Positions 1-8,523 of a stretch of DNA of 64,000 nt are shown here, in pieces. The DNA comes from Nitrospiraceae bacterium. Its GTDB lineage: Bacteria; Nitrospirota; Thermodesulfovibrionia; UBA6902. The notes beneath the pieces were generated by a model. That model was not told the origin of the DNA and made no database searches. It saw only the letters and a list, made by a program, of their open reading frames with translations. The stretch lies in NCBI GenBank assembly GCA_020356065.1, contig CP070632.1, positions 766,656-830,655 of the forward strand, given 5' to 3'. Within the stretch, counting starts at the first letter, position 1. Each line of letters opens with the position of its first letter. A program made the position numbers and the translations under genes.

Positions 1-125
1 CCGCGGTCTGTTGAGCGGGAATCCAGAGTCTTTTCATACGGGGCTGGATTCTCGATGCGAGTCTCGGAACGAGTCGTACCGACTTCGCGAGAGTCGCTTT
101 GACCGGCTAAAGGACTGCCGGGATA
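1..125 (+). repeat. dispersed repeat, copy A
   Basis: Non-coding sequence that recurs, reverse-complemented, at about 62575-62690. Both copies share blocks such as CCGCGGTCT, TTGAGCGGGAATCCAGAG, GCTGGATTCTCGATGCG and CCGGCTAAAGGACTGCCGG. More diverged relatives lie at 6293-6396 and 50755-50820. It contains short inverted segments typical of REP-like extragenic elements and no reading frame. The remaining sequence to about 304 holds a second small hairpin repeat (143-176) and otherwise AT-rich DNA upstream of the first gene. Confidence 0.75.
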
Positions 126-142
126 ACATATTTGTATTTTGA

Positions 143-176
143 TACCTCGCAGCTCTGCTGCAGGGTTGTTCATTAC
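143..176. repeat. small hairpin repeat (CCTCG-AGCTCTGCT type)
   Basis: The stretch CCTCGCAGCTCTGCTGCAGG forms a short stem (GCAGC/GCTGC) and is followed by GTTGTTCAT. A matching element with opposite orientation, with GAAGC/GCTTC as its stem, lies at 62707-62738 next to copy D of the longer repeat. The order of the two elements differs between the sites, so they look like two independent repeat families that co-occur. Confidence 0.55.
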
Positions 177-304
177 AAACAGAAAGCTGGAATAATTGCT
201 ATGTTTGCTAAAAATAAGAATATTTATTAATATTTGGTTGTAACTGTACTGACTCATGTATTTCAGACATTACTTTTTCATTGCTGAATAACAGGAGACC
301 TGCT

Positions 305-1789
305 TTGACATTAAGCTCAGTTTTATCGGAAACAGCAAAAAAACATCCAAAGAAAATCGGCATAAAATTCAGAGAGCGAAATGTAACATACGCTGAGATG
401 GACAATCGTGCCGGTCTTTGTGCCGGAGGCATCTATGCATTAGGTGTGGGGCCAGGTGACAGGGTGGCAATCCTGATGAAGAACTGCCCTGAATATATTA
501 TTGCGTATTTTTCGATTATCAGGGCAGGCGCTATCGCAGTTCCGATTAATACTTTTCTGACGCCCGATGAAGTCATATATATTCTTAATGACTGCGCGTG
601 CCGTTTGCTCATATATGACGAATCCTTTGCCGGGCACGAGGTGAGAGCAAAAGAGAGTATAAGGACACTAAACTCGGTCATGTTTGATGATATTCCGGAA
701 AATAAAGCAGAATTCCATACAGGCTCGGACGATGACATCGCAGTTTTTTTATACACTTCAGGCACAACAGGCTTTCCAAAGGGCGCAATGCTTACAAACA
801 GGAACCTCATATCGAATGCCCAGGCAAGCCGGGAAGTAATGGATATTGTGCATAAAGACAGATTTCTGCTTTTTCTCCCTCTTTTTCACTCATTCAGCTT
901 CACCGTATGCGTAATTCTGCCTGTGCTTACAGGTGCCCGCATAATATTGCTTGAGTCGGTAAAACCCTTTTCAAATGTAATCAACAGCATTGTTAAAGAC
1001 AGGGTGACAGTGTTTATTGCTGTTCCGACGGTCTACAATATTCTGTCAAGAAAAAAGATACCTTTAATGGCAAAACTGCTGATGAAGATGCTGGTAAAAA
1101 TAAGGCTATGTGTCTCAGGCGCTGCAGCACTGCCTGAATCCACGATCCATGCCTTTGAAGGCAAGTTCAATATTCCGCTGCTTGAAGGCTATGGCCTCAC
1201 CGAAACATCACCCGTTGTATCTGTTAATCCCCTGAAAGGGAACAGAAAACCGTCCTCCGTGGGCCCGCCCATCCCTGGTGTTGAAGCTGCAGCTGTTGAT
1301 GATAATAACAACCGGGTGGGTACGGATGAGGTGGGAGAGCTTATCGTCAGGGGTCCGAACATTATGAAGGGGTACTTTAACAAACAGTCTGAAACTGATG
1401 AAGTTCTAAAGGACGGCTGGCTGTACACGGGCGATATGGCAAAAATAGACAGGGATGGATACATATATATTGTTGACCGCAAGAAGGACCTGATAATAGT
1501 TGACGGGATGAACATATATCCAAGGGAAGTTGAAGATATTGTCATGGAACTGCCTTCCATTGAAGAATGTGCTATGGTAGGTGTCGCCGACGGCAGAGGT
1601 TCCGAAATATCAGTTCTCTACCTGAAAAAGATTGATGAGACCACGGTAGACAGGAACGAGGTAGAAAAATATCTCAAAGACCGGGTTGCCCGTTTCAAAA
1701 TGCCGCGAAGAATTAAATTTATCGATGAATTCCCCAAAACCGCCACAGGCAAGATTAAGAAAAACGAACTCAGGGAATGGGAAATCTGA
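305..1789 (+). CDS. AMP-dependent acyl-CoA synthetase (long-chain fatty acid-CoA ligase family)
   Basis: Adenylate-forming enzyme expected to activate a carboxylic acid, most likely a fatty acid, to its CoA thioester through an acyl-adenylate. The phosphate-binding motif YTSGTTGFPKG lies near residue 150. YGLTETSP, the YTGDMAKID-type hinge region and the C-terminal lysine in PKTATGKIKK are all present. The TTG at 305 is chosen because AGGAG (293-297) sits 7 nt upstream; an in-frame TTG at 281 has no comparable site. The product is about 494 residues, normal for the family. It precedes the rhamnose genes with a 67 bp gap and is not obviously part of that operon. Substrate cannot be told from sequence. 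Confidence 0.9.
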   Translation: MTLSSVLSETAKKHPKKIGIKFRERNVTYAEMDNRAGLCAGGIYALGVGPGDRVAILMKNCPEYIIAYFSIIRAGAIAVPINTFLTPDEVIYILNDCACRLLIYDESFAGHEVRAKESIRTLNSVMFDDIPENKAEFHTGSDDDIAVFLYTSGTTGFPKGAMLTNRNLISNAQASREVMDIVHKDRFLLFLPLFHSFSFTVCVILPVLTGARIILLESVKPFSNVINSIVKDRVTVFIAVPTVYNILSRKKIPLMAKLLMKMLVKIRLCVSGAAALPESTIHAFEGKFNIPLLEGYGLTETSPVVSVNPLKGNRKPSSVGPPIPGVEAAAVDDNNNRVGTDEVGELIVRGPNIMKGYFNKQSETDEVLKDGWLYTGDMAKIDRDGYIYIVDRKKDLIIVDGMNIYPREVEDIVMELPSIEECAMVGVADGRGSEISVLYLKKIDETTVDRNEVEKYLKDRVARFKMPRRIKFIDEFPKTATGKIKKNELREWEI

Positions 1790-1856
1790 ATATTTGTGAC
1801 CCGGAATTATCTAATCATTTGATTTTAAAAGGGAATATGAGATATCATATTGACGT

Positions 1857-2924
1857 ATGAAAGCCATAATTCTCAGTGGAGGAAAAGGTACCAGACTCAG
1901 ACCATTAACATACTCTGGTGCCAAGCAGTTAGTACCGGTGGCAAATAAACCCATCCTGTTTTATTGTATCGATAATATAGTTCAGGCAGGAATTAATGAA
2001 GTCGGCATCATCATATCTCCTGAAACAGGACAGGAAATCAAGGACTCAGTCGGTGATGGCAGCCATTGGGGCATCAAAATTGAGTATATCATCCAGGATG
2101 TTCCCGGTGGATTGGCTCACGCCATTAAAACAGCACGTGGATTTCTCGCTGATTCTTCCTTTGTCATGTATCTTGGTGACAACCTTATCGGATCAGGGAT
2201 CGATACATTTGTTGGCAAATTCAATTTAGACAAACCGGAAGCTTTTATTTTACTGAAGGAAGTAGAAAACCCGAAACAGTTTGGTGTTGCTGATGTGTCT
2301 GAGAGCGGTAAAGTTCTCAGGCTGATTGAAAAACCTGAAAATCCACCATCCAATCTTGCCCTGGTCGGGATCTACATATTTTCACCAAAGATTCATGAAG
2401 CGATTGAGAGAATTAAACCATCTGCAAGGGGGGAACTGGAAATAACAGATGCCATTCAGGAACTGATAACAATGAATTGTAATGTTGAAAGTTTTGTACT
2501 TGATATGTGGTGGCTGGATACAGGGAAGAAAGACGACATGCTGACTGCCAACGCTACGGTGCTTGATGACTGGCTTCAGGAGAAAATCGAGGCAGAGGTG
2601 GATCAAGATAGTAAGATTCTCGGCCGCGTATCCATAGGGAAGGGTTCATTCATACGCGACAGCAAAATAAGAGGGCCGGTGGCTATCGGTGAACATACCG
2701 TGATTGAAAAATCTTTTATCGGTCCGTACACGAGTATCGGGGATAATGTTAAGGTAATCAGATCTTCCGTCGAACATTCTGTTATCATGAACGGAAGTGA
2801 GATAAGCGATATAGAGAGAATGGATGAGAGTCTGATCGGAAGGGATGTAAGGGTATTTAAAAACATGACATCGCATAAGGCCCTGAGGCTTATGATTGGC
2901 GATGATTCGATTGTGGAGATATGA
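1857..2924 (+). CDS. rmlA: glucose-1-phosphate thymidylyltransferase, long form
   Basis: First enzyme of dTDP-L-rhamnose synthesis: glucose-1-phosphate + dTTP to dTDP-glucose. The N-terminal nucleotidyltransferase domain opens with the signature GGKGTRLRPLT and continues with YLGDNL and EKPENPPSN. At 355 residues it is longer than the classical RmlA (about 290). The extra C-terminal part has hexapeptide-like repeats (SIGKGSF, GPVAIGEHTVIE, GPYTSIGDNVKV) typical of a left-handed beta-helix, as in the long-form subfamily of archaea and many environmental bacteria. It is the first gene of a four-gene operon whose stop overlaps the next start. Confidence 0.92.
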   Translation: MKAIILSGGKGTRLRPLTYSGAKQLVPVANKPILFYCIDNIVQAGINEVGIIISPETGQEIKDSVGDGSHWGIKIEYIIQDVPGGLAHAIKTARGFLADSSFVMYLGDNLIGSGIDTFVGKFNLDKPEAFILLKEVENPKQFGVADVSESGKVLRLIEKPENPPSNLALVGIYIFSPKIHEAIERIKPSARGELEITDAIQELITMNCNVESFVLDMWWLDTGKKDDMLTANATVLDDWLQEKIEAEVDQDSKILGRVSIGKGSFIRDSKIRGPVAIGEHTVIEKSFIGPYTSIGDNVKVIRSSVEHSVIMNGSEISDIERMDESLIGRDVRVFKNMTSHKALRLMIGDDSIVEI

Positions 2925-3367
2925 TGGAAGGGTTTGATATCAGAGAGCTGTCTGTATTTGAAGATGAGCGGGGCTGGCTGACGGAAATATTCAGGAATGA
3001 CATCACCGATTTCAGGCCAGTTATGTCATATTTATCAATGACAAAGTCCGGTCAGATCAGAGGACCTCATGAGCATACTGAACAGACAGATTATTTCTGT
3101 TTTTTGGGGAAATTCAGACTTTATCTCTGGGACAACAGGGAAAAATCGCTCACGTATCAGCAGCACAAGGTTATCGATACCTCAGGATTGCCCACCGTCG
3201 CTGTGGTACCTGCCGGCATTGTACATGCCTACAAGAATGTCTCAGATGAAGGAGGCATGGTCATAAATATGCCCGACAGGCTTTATAAGGGAGAGGGGAA
3301 AAAAGAGCCTGTTGATGAGGTGCGATATGAAGATGACCCGGCATCTCCTTTCAGGATAATAGAATGA
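2921..3367 (+). CDS. rmlC: RmlC-like dTDP-4-dehydrorhamnose 3,5-epimerase family cupin
   Basis: Predicted to epimerise dTDP-4-keto-6-deoxyglucose at C3 and C5, the third rhamnose step. At 148 residues it is shorter than classical RmlC (about 180). The cupin-type histidine cluster GPHEHTEQ and the opening FEDERGWLTEIF fit the family. ATG codons occur at 2921 and 2924; GGAG at 2915-2918 gives better spacing to 2924. It overlaps rmlA upstream and rmlB downstream by a few bases, implying translational coupling. A 3,4-ketoisomerase is the main alternative, but its place between rmlA, rmlB and rmlD favours the epimerase. Confidence 0.8.
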   Translation: MMEGFDIRELSVFEDERGWLTEIFRNDITDFRPVMSYLSMTKSGQIRGPHEHTEQTDYFCFLGKFRLYLWDNREKSLTYQQHKVIDTSGLPTVAVVPAGIVHAYKNVSDEGGMVINMPDRLYKGEGKKEPVDEVRYEDDPASPFRIIE

Positions 3368-4389
3368 GACTGCTCGTTACCGGTGGTGCAGGCTTTATTG
3401 CATCCAATTATATCAGACATGTACTTCGTACATATCCGGACTACCATGTTATCAATCTGGACAGCCTTACCTATGCCGGTAATCTTGAAAATCTTAAAGA
3501 TGTGGAAGATTCGGAACGATATACGTTTCTGAAAGGTGATATTTGTGACAATAATATCGCCGGAGGGCTTGAGTTTGATGCGATCCTGAATTTTGCTGCT
3601 GAAAGTCACGTAGACAGAAGTATTCTGGATGCGCAGCCGTTCCTGCAAACCAATATTATGGGAACGTACAACCTTCTGGAAATTGCACGGCAGAGGAGCT
3701 GTACTTTTTTACATGTCTCTACTGATGAAGTGTATGGTTCAATCGAACAGGGATTCTTTAATGAAGAATCGCCCTTGATGCCTAACAGTCCTTATGCTGC
3801 CAGCAAGGCCTCTTCTGATATGCTCGTACGGTCATATGTTGAAACGCATAACATTCATGCAATGATTACAAGGTGCTCCAATAATTATGGCCCTTACCAG
3901 TTTCCTGAAAAACTTATTCCCCTTGTGATACTTAATGCCATAAATGACAAACCCATTCCTGTCTACGGTGACGGGATGAATGTAAGAGACTGGATATATG
4001 TGGTAGACCATTGCAGGGCGGTAGACGCTGTTCTTCATAAAGGAATATCCGGTCATGTATACAATATAGGGTCAAGGAATGAACAGCCCAATATTGATCT
4101 CATTAAAAAAATATTGACGATAACCGCTAACAGGCTGGATCTTGATGAAGGCAACCTCATGGATCTGATCAATTTTGTTGAAGACAGAAAGGGTCATGAC
4201 AGAAGATATGCTATTGATCCTTCAAAGATAGAGCGTGAATTAGGATGGCAGCCGAACATGACTTTTGACGAGGGAATAGAAAAGACCATCATGTGGTATA
4301 CATCCAATAAACGGTGGTGGGAGAGGATTATTTCAGGACAGTACATAGATTATTACAATTTGCAGTATGGGGAAAGGCTCGAAACGTGA
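3364..4389 (+). CDS. rmlB: dTDP-glucose 4,6-dehydratase
   Basis: Extended short-chain dehydrogenase that converts dTDP-glucose to dTDP-4-keto-6-deoxyglucose with bound NAD. The Rossmann motif GGAGFIASN starts at residue 7. STDEVYG carries the catalytic Thr/Asp/Glu region, and the active-site YxxxK is YAASK. RDWIYVVDH and the C-terminal RRYAID/LGWQP segments are also typical. The length, 341 residues, is normal. ATG overlaps the upstream stop by 4 bases, and its own stop overlaps the GTG start of rmlD. Confidence 0.95.
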   Translation: MRLLVTGGAGFIASNYIRHVLRTYPDYHVINLDSLTYAGNLENLKDVEDSERYTFLKGDICDNNIAGGLEFDAILNFAAESHVDRSILDAQPFLQTNIMGTYNLLEIARQRSCTFLHVSTDEVYGSIEQGFFNEESPLMPNSPYAASKASSDMLVRSYVETHNIHAMITRCSNNYGPYQFPEKLIPLVILNAINDKPIPVYGDGMNVRDWIYVVDHCRAVDAVLHKGISGHVYNIGSRNEQPNIDLIKKILTITANRLDLDEGNLMDLINFVEDRKGHDRRYAIDPSKIERELGWQPNMTFDEGIEKTIMWYTSNKRWWERIISGQYIDYYNLQYGERLET

Positions 4390-5213
4390 GAATCGCGCTG
4401 ACAGGTTCCTCAGGTATGCTTGGTCATGACATACAGAAGATATTTGATGATGTTGAACTTACCGCTCTCAAGAGAAAAGACCTTGATATAACCAGTCTTG
4501 ATCAATCAGTTGCATGTATCAAAGAGATATCTCCTGATTTCCTTATTCATAGCGCCGCATATGCCGATGTTGACGGATGTGAGCGAAACCCTGAAAAGGC
4601 CTATCTCGTAAACGGAACAGGTACGAGAAATATTGCAATAGCCTGTGAGGAGATACACTGTCCCATACTGTATATAAGTTCAGATTATGTCTTTGACGGT
4701 GCCAGTACAGAGCCTTATAACGAGTGGGACATGACCGGGCCTGGAACGAAATACGGGCGTTCAAAACTATTGGGTGAGCAGTATGTCCAGACTCTGACCA
4801 ACAGGTTTTATATCGTGAGGACATCATGGCTTTATGGTAAAAATGGAAACAATTTTGTTGATACCATATGCAGGCTGTTATCAGAGAAAGATGAAATAGA
4901 GGTAGTTGACGACCAGGTCGGATCTCCTACTTATACCTATGACCTTGCACTCAAGTTAAGGGAGCTTATTGGAAAAGGTTATGGTGTGTATCACATAACC
5001 AACTCATCACACTGCTCATGGTTTGAGTTTGCCAGGGAGATAGCCAGACTGAAATCGGCCCGGACAAACATATTGCCCACGACTACGGAAAGATATAACA
5101 GACCTGCCAGACGACCTGCCTATTCGGTACTCAACAACACGTTATTAAGGATTGAGGGGATTGAGGAGTTAAGGCACTGGAAAGATGCTCTCGCTGATTA
5201 CCTTTCAGAATAA
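4386..5213 (+). CDS. rmlD: dTDP-4-dehydrorhamnose reductase
   Basis: Last step of dTDP-L-rhamnose synthesis, an NAD(P)H-dependent reduction. The Rossmann motif GSSGMLG is at the extreme N terminus and YGRSK is the YxxxK active site. ISSDYVFDG, RTSWLYG and VVDDQVGSPTYT are family hallmarks. The GTG at 4386 overlaps the rmlB stop (GTGA) and has GGGG/AAAGG upstream. An earlier in-frame ATG inside rmlB would add 24 unrelated residues and is rejected. The product is about 275 residues and ends the operon. A 5222-5261 hairpin (GTCATCAG/CTGATGAC) follows the gene but has no T-tract. Confidence 0.93.
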   Translation: MRIALTGSSGMLGHDIQKIFDDVELTALKRKDLDITSLDQSVACIKEISPDFLIHSAAYADVDGCERNPEKAYLVNGTGTRNIAIACEEIHCPILYISSDYVFDGASTEPYNEWDMTGPGTKYGRSKLLGEQYVQTLTNRFYIVRTSWLYGKNGNNFVDTICRLLSEKDEIEVVDDQVGSPTYTYDLALKLRELIGKGYGVYHITNSSHCSWFEFAREIARLKSARTNILPTTTERYNRPARRPAYSVLNNTLLRIEGIEELRHWKDALADYLSE

Positions 5214-5312
5214 ATTTTCTTGTCATCAGCATGATATAAATTCCACGAGAGACCTGATGACGTGATGCTGAATACAGATTATGTTTTATATCTCATCATG
5301 TTGTGATTTCTC

Positions 5313-5384
5313 TCAGATATGCATGGCCATTAATAACAAACCTGTGATTGATCCTATAAAAAGTCCCGGCATAAACAGAAACAT
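5313..5384 (-). CDS. possible 23-residue membrane miniprotein
   Basis: Starting at the ATG at 5384 the frame encodes a hydrophobic peptide containing GLFIGS and ending LMAMHI, with GAAGGGG about 7 nt upstream. The core resembles the 36-residue product of 28868-28978 position by position: both read M-x-L-F, then GLFIGS, then LMAM. That similarity is the main reason for listing it. An in-frame upstream extension to 5501 exists but lacks a ribosome site. It could be a decayed copy. Confidence 0.4.
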   Translation of the reverse strand: MFLFMPGLFIGSITGLLLMAMHI

Positions 5385-5521
5385 GCACACACCCCTTCTT
5401 ACCTTTCTTTTTATCATGTATTGATGGAAGTGTACAGTAAAAAAAATAACTACATTTATTAACGATGGTAAAGAAAAAAAAATGCGTACATGATTTTTCA
5501 TAAATAAATTTTTTTTAAATC

Positions 5522-5551
5522 TTGACTTTCAACATTTATTCGTAATATAAT
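5522..5551 (+). promoter_or_regulatory. sigma-70-type promoter
   Basis: TTGACT (5522-5527) and a perfect TATAAT (5546-5551) are separated by 18 bp. Transcription would start near 5558, leaving a leader of about 240 nt before the ComEA-like gene at 5801. The leader contains a CTGAAG/CTTCAG stem near 5573-5600. Confidence 0.55.
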
Positions 5552-5800
5552 CTCGTTGTATAGGGGAAAAGGCTGAAGACTATCATGTGACTTCAGGTTT
5601 CTATATTAAGCGGAATCACTTTTTTGATGCATTATAGTTTAGATGGCCGGATCTGCAATGTATCAGCATTCTCAGCTCAATCCCTTTGACATGTTTGTGC
5701 TATACAGTCGTATCATGCCTCAATGCATGACAATAATTCATTGTGAAAGGGGGGTAGATTTCAGAGGATTTACTTATTTATTTTTTCTAGGGGAGGACCA

Positions 5801-6100
5801 ATGGCCAAGTTTTTACGTAACAGAATCGCAATTACTTTGTTAATGCTGTTTGCGGCAAGTATTATCATGAGCAATCTTTCTTTTGCAGAAAAGAGTAACG
5901 GGGCAGGGCGTGTGAACATTAATGAGGCTTCGGTCTCAGAATTGGCGGCATTGAAAGGTATAGGAAAGGTAAAAGCTGAGGCGATAGTTGCATACAGAAG
6001 AGAGAATGGGAAATTTGAGACTGTTGATGATATTCATAATGTTAAAGGAATAGGTGAAAAGATTATCGATAAAATCCGGGACAGAATTACTGTCAAATAA
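5801..6100 (+). CDS. secreted ComEA-like helix-hairpin-helix protein
   Basis: A 99-residue protein with an N-terminal signal peptide (hydrophobic ITLLMLFAASIIMSN, probable cleavage after SFA) followed by a tandem helix-hairpin-helix domain. VNINEASVSELAALKGIGKVKAEAIV and the second hairpin NVKGIGEKIIDKI match the DNA-binding ComEA/competence family. It probably binds DNA in the periplasm. Whether it serves DNA uptake is unknown, because no other com genes are in view. GGGAGG lies just before the ATG. A terminator follows. Confidence 0.85.
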   Translation: MAKFLRNRIAITLLMLFAASIIMSNLSFAEKSNGAGRVNINEASVSELAALKGIGKVKAEAIVAYRRENGKFETVDDIHNVKGIGEKIIDKIRDRITVK

Positions 6101-6141
6101 GCCTGTGAAAGGCCTGCTTTAGGGGGCATGGCATGACAAGA

Positions 6142-6182
6142 GACGGGGAAACCGATATAATCTGTTTCCCCGCTCTTTTTTT
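6142..6182 (+). terminator. Rho-independent terminator after the ComEA-like gene
   Basis: The stem CGGGGAAAC (6144-6152) pairs with GTTTCCCCG (6164-6172) around an 11-nt loop and is followed shortly by a run of seven T. It sits 40 bp after the stop codon. Confidence 0.85.
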
Positions 6183-6716
6183 CCCGGGATGAATGCCCCA
6201 TAACTTCCACGCTCGACAAACCCTCCCCCTGATTACGTATTTAAGTCCGGCTGCGGCAGGTATCCTTACATGATAAATGCAGTGTTATTTTAGATTCTCG
6301 ATGTACGTCTCGGATCGTGTCTTACCAACTTCGCGCTTAGTCGCTCCGACCCGACTAACAGACCTGCCCAAGGGCAGGCAGACTTCGGGTATGACTTCAG
6401 TTGAGTCTGCATTGCTTGCTGAGTGAAGCTCATTAATACTTCATCGATTTACACAATAGTATTACAAGAAAAACATTGCCGATGACCTTGATATTTAAGA
6501 GTATTTGATCGGTATGAAAATATAATAGTCTGCTTAAGGAAATCTTCTTTCAGAAATAAATAATTTATGCCGATAAGAATGACATCAGATCAGTTTGTAG
6601 ATATTGATAATGGATTAGTTTAAATGTAAAATGTATGGAATGTTTTTTTATCAAGGCATACAAAATGCAACAACAGAAGTAAGAAGGCAAGGAAGAAACA
6701 GCGGTACATTATATCA
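6183..6716. other. intergenic region with dispersed-repeat copy B
   Basis: No convincing gene. Positions 6293-6396 hold a diverged copy of the dispersed repeat. The rest is AT-rich and precedes the transglycosylase gene. A -24/-12-like string at 6654-6668 is considered too weak to call. Confidence 0.6.
6293..6396 (+). repeat. dispersed repeat, copy B (diverged)
   Basis: GATTCTCGATGTACGTCTCGG, TCGTGTCTTACCAACTTCGCG and AGTCGCTCCGACCCG align with positions 49-115 of copy A. They are followed by a GCCTGCC/GGCAGG-type inverted element (CCTGCCCAAGGGCAGG). Confidence 0.6.
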
Positions 6717-8510
6717 GTGATGAAGAAATACAGACGAATATTAATACTTTTATGTGTGACCATGTTTTTGGGATGTGGTACGTTACACAATTTTACGAAG
6801 AAGAGTGAAAAAGAACATATCACCCCATCAGAAACGCGTGTCATGGCAGAGCATGAACATGGCGGATACATAACTCCCCCCTTATCATATAATTATGATT
6901 TTACCGGGATGGAATCAGCATCATCGAATGGGGACTCTGCAATTGATAACTTATCCGCAACAATACTCAGCGATAGGGATCAGGGGATTGCAGATTCCAT
7001 AAGCAACTGCAAGTTAATAGAAGTCTGCCGGGATAACAATACAGCGCTTGATACTGAGGAAGGTTCTCAACATACCGGGCATGCAGGCAGAAATGGGCCG
7101 GTTCCAGGAGATAATGATGAGCAGGACAATATTGCGCAGGAACAGGATCTGCTTGATTCGGCACTTGAATTCTGTAATGCATCACAGGGGTTCTGGTCGG
7201 AGGGAAATCTGGAGAAAGCAAATGAGGCCCTTGACGAGGCCTATTCGTTAGTTCTCGAAGTTGACACTGACGCATTTCCTGAACTTGTTCAGCAGAGGGA
7301 AGATCTGCGCTTCCTGATCTCCAAGAGGATCTTGGAAATTTATGCTTCCCGGTACACTGCAGTTAATGGAAATCACAAGGAAATTCCATTGACAATGAAC
7401 GAGCATGTAGAAAAAGAGATCAAGCGGTTTCAGGGAAGTGAACGGAAGTTTTTTATCGAGGCATATAAGCGCTCCGGAAAATACATGGATAGAATACGTG
7501 CTGACCTGAAAGAGGCCGGCTTGCCTGAAGAGCTTGCATGGCTGCCTTTAATCGAAAGCGGTTTTAAAACAAAAGCGCTTTCCCGCGCCAGGGCTCTCGG
7601 ACTGTGGCAGTTTATTTCTTCAACCGGCTATAAATTTGGTCTTAAAAGAGATAACTGGGTTGATGAAAGGCTGGATCCGGAAAAATCAACCGCTGCGGCC
7701 ATATCCTATATGAAAGAGCTGCACAATATATTTGGGGACTGGACGACAGTTCTTGCAGCGTATAACTGCGGAGAAGGACGAGTCCTGAGAAAAATAAGAA
7801 ACCAGCGTATTAATTATCTCGATAATTTCTGGGATCTGTATCAGCAGCTTCCGATAGAAACAGCACGATATGTCCCGAGATTTCTGGCAACATTACATAT
7901 TCTTAAGGATCCCGAAAAATACGGGTTTGAACTCGGGGGGACCGATGAAACAGTCGTTTATGACACGGTAACAATTAACAAGCCCGTGCAACTTAAAACG
8001 GTTGCAAAGAAACTGGGGATAGAAGGAAAGCTTCTGATTGAACTGAATCCGGAACTAAGGCATCAGGTTACTCCTGATACGGAATATTCACTCAGAATAC
8101 CGGTTGGGATGGGTGAAACTCTTCTTGCCTCATTGGATGACATACCCAAATGGTACCCGCCCGAGAACGCATATGTATATCATCGAGTGAAAAGAGGTGA
8201 AACCCTCTCTGTGATAGCCCTCAGGTATCGTACAAGTGTCACAAAGATCGTGAGAGCAAATAACATCAGACGTAAGCACCTGATACGGGCAGGACAAAAA
8301 CTCAAAATCCCTTTAAGGGAAAGTTCATCACATACAGTGTATGCGTCAACGGACCAACTGCTGCCAGACGGAAAATACCGGATAAAGAAAGGCGATTCCT
8401 TGTGGTTGATCGCCAGAAAGTTTAATACGAATACCAAAAAGCTGAAGAGAATAAATAATCTTACATCAACCCGCCTCTATGTCGGCCAGTATCTGAAAAT
8501 AACTGATTGA
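6717..8510 (+). CDS. mltD: MltD-like membrane-bound lytic murein transglycosylase with LysM domains
   Basis: Predicted to cleave the MurNAc-GlcNAc bond of peptidoglycan with 1,6-anhydro ring formation, anchored in the outer membrane. The N terminus has a lipoprotein signal ending in FLGC. A long acidic, low-complexity stretch (to about residue 220) precedes an SLT domain. The catalytic Glu is in PLIESGF near residue 280; ALGLWQFI and AAYNCGEGRV follow. Two LysM repeats close the protein (YHRVKRGETLSVIA and YRIKKGDSLWLIA). At 597 residues it is longer than E. coli MltD mainly because of the N-terminal spacer. GTG 6717 and ATG 6720 are both possible starts. Confidence 0.88.
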   Translation: MMKKYRRILILLCVTMFLGCGTLHNFTKKSEKEHITPSETRVMAEHEHGGYITPPLSYNYDFTGMESASSNGDSAIDNLSATILSDRDQGIADSISNCKLIEVCRDNNTALDTEEGSQHTGHAGRNGPVPGDNDEQDNIAQEQDLLDSALEFCNASQGFWSEGNLEKANEALDEAYSLVLEVDTDAFPELVQQREDLRFLISKRILEIYASRYTAVNGNHKEIPLTMNEHVEKEIKRFQGSERKFFIEAYKRSGKYMDRIRADLKEAGLPEELAWLPLIESGFKTKALSRARALGLWQFISSTGYKFGLKRDNWVDERLDPEKSTAAAISYMKELHNIFGDWTTVLAAYNCGEGRVLRKIRNQRINYLDNFWDLYQQLPIETARYVPRFLATLHILKDPEKYGFELGGTDETVVYDTVTINKPVQLKTVAKKLGIEGKLLIELNPELRHQVTPDTEYSLRIPVGMGETLLASLDDIPKWYPPENAYVYHRVKRGETLSVIALRYRTSVTKIVRANNIRRKHLIRAGQKLKIPLRESSSHTVYASTDQLLPDGKYRIKKGDSLWLIARKFNTNTKKLKRINNLTSTRLYVGQYLKITD

Positions 8511-8523
8511 ACAGCTGATATTA

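Larger units (their letters stand above)
5214..5800. other. intergenic region between rmlD and the ComEA-like gene
   Basis: This 587 bp AT-rich stretch holds a possible 23-codon minus-strand ORF (5313-5384), a sigma-70-type promoter (5522-5551) and a long putative leader in front of the ComEA-like gene. A plus-strand frame at 5643-5843 is not convincing as a gene. Confidence 0.6.

Noticed and set aside
5643-5843. 66-codon plus-strand frame overlapping the ComEA-like start
   Set aside because: No ribosome site; it overlaps the well-supported gene in another frame.
6654-6668. AGGCATACAAAATGC as a sigma-54 promoter for the transglycosylase
   Set aside because: The spacing is right, but both half-sites are imperfect and the sequence is AT-rich enough to give such a match by chance.
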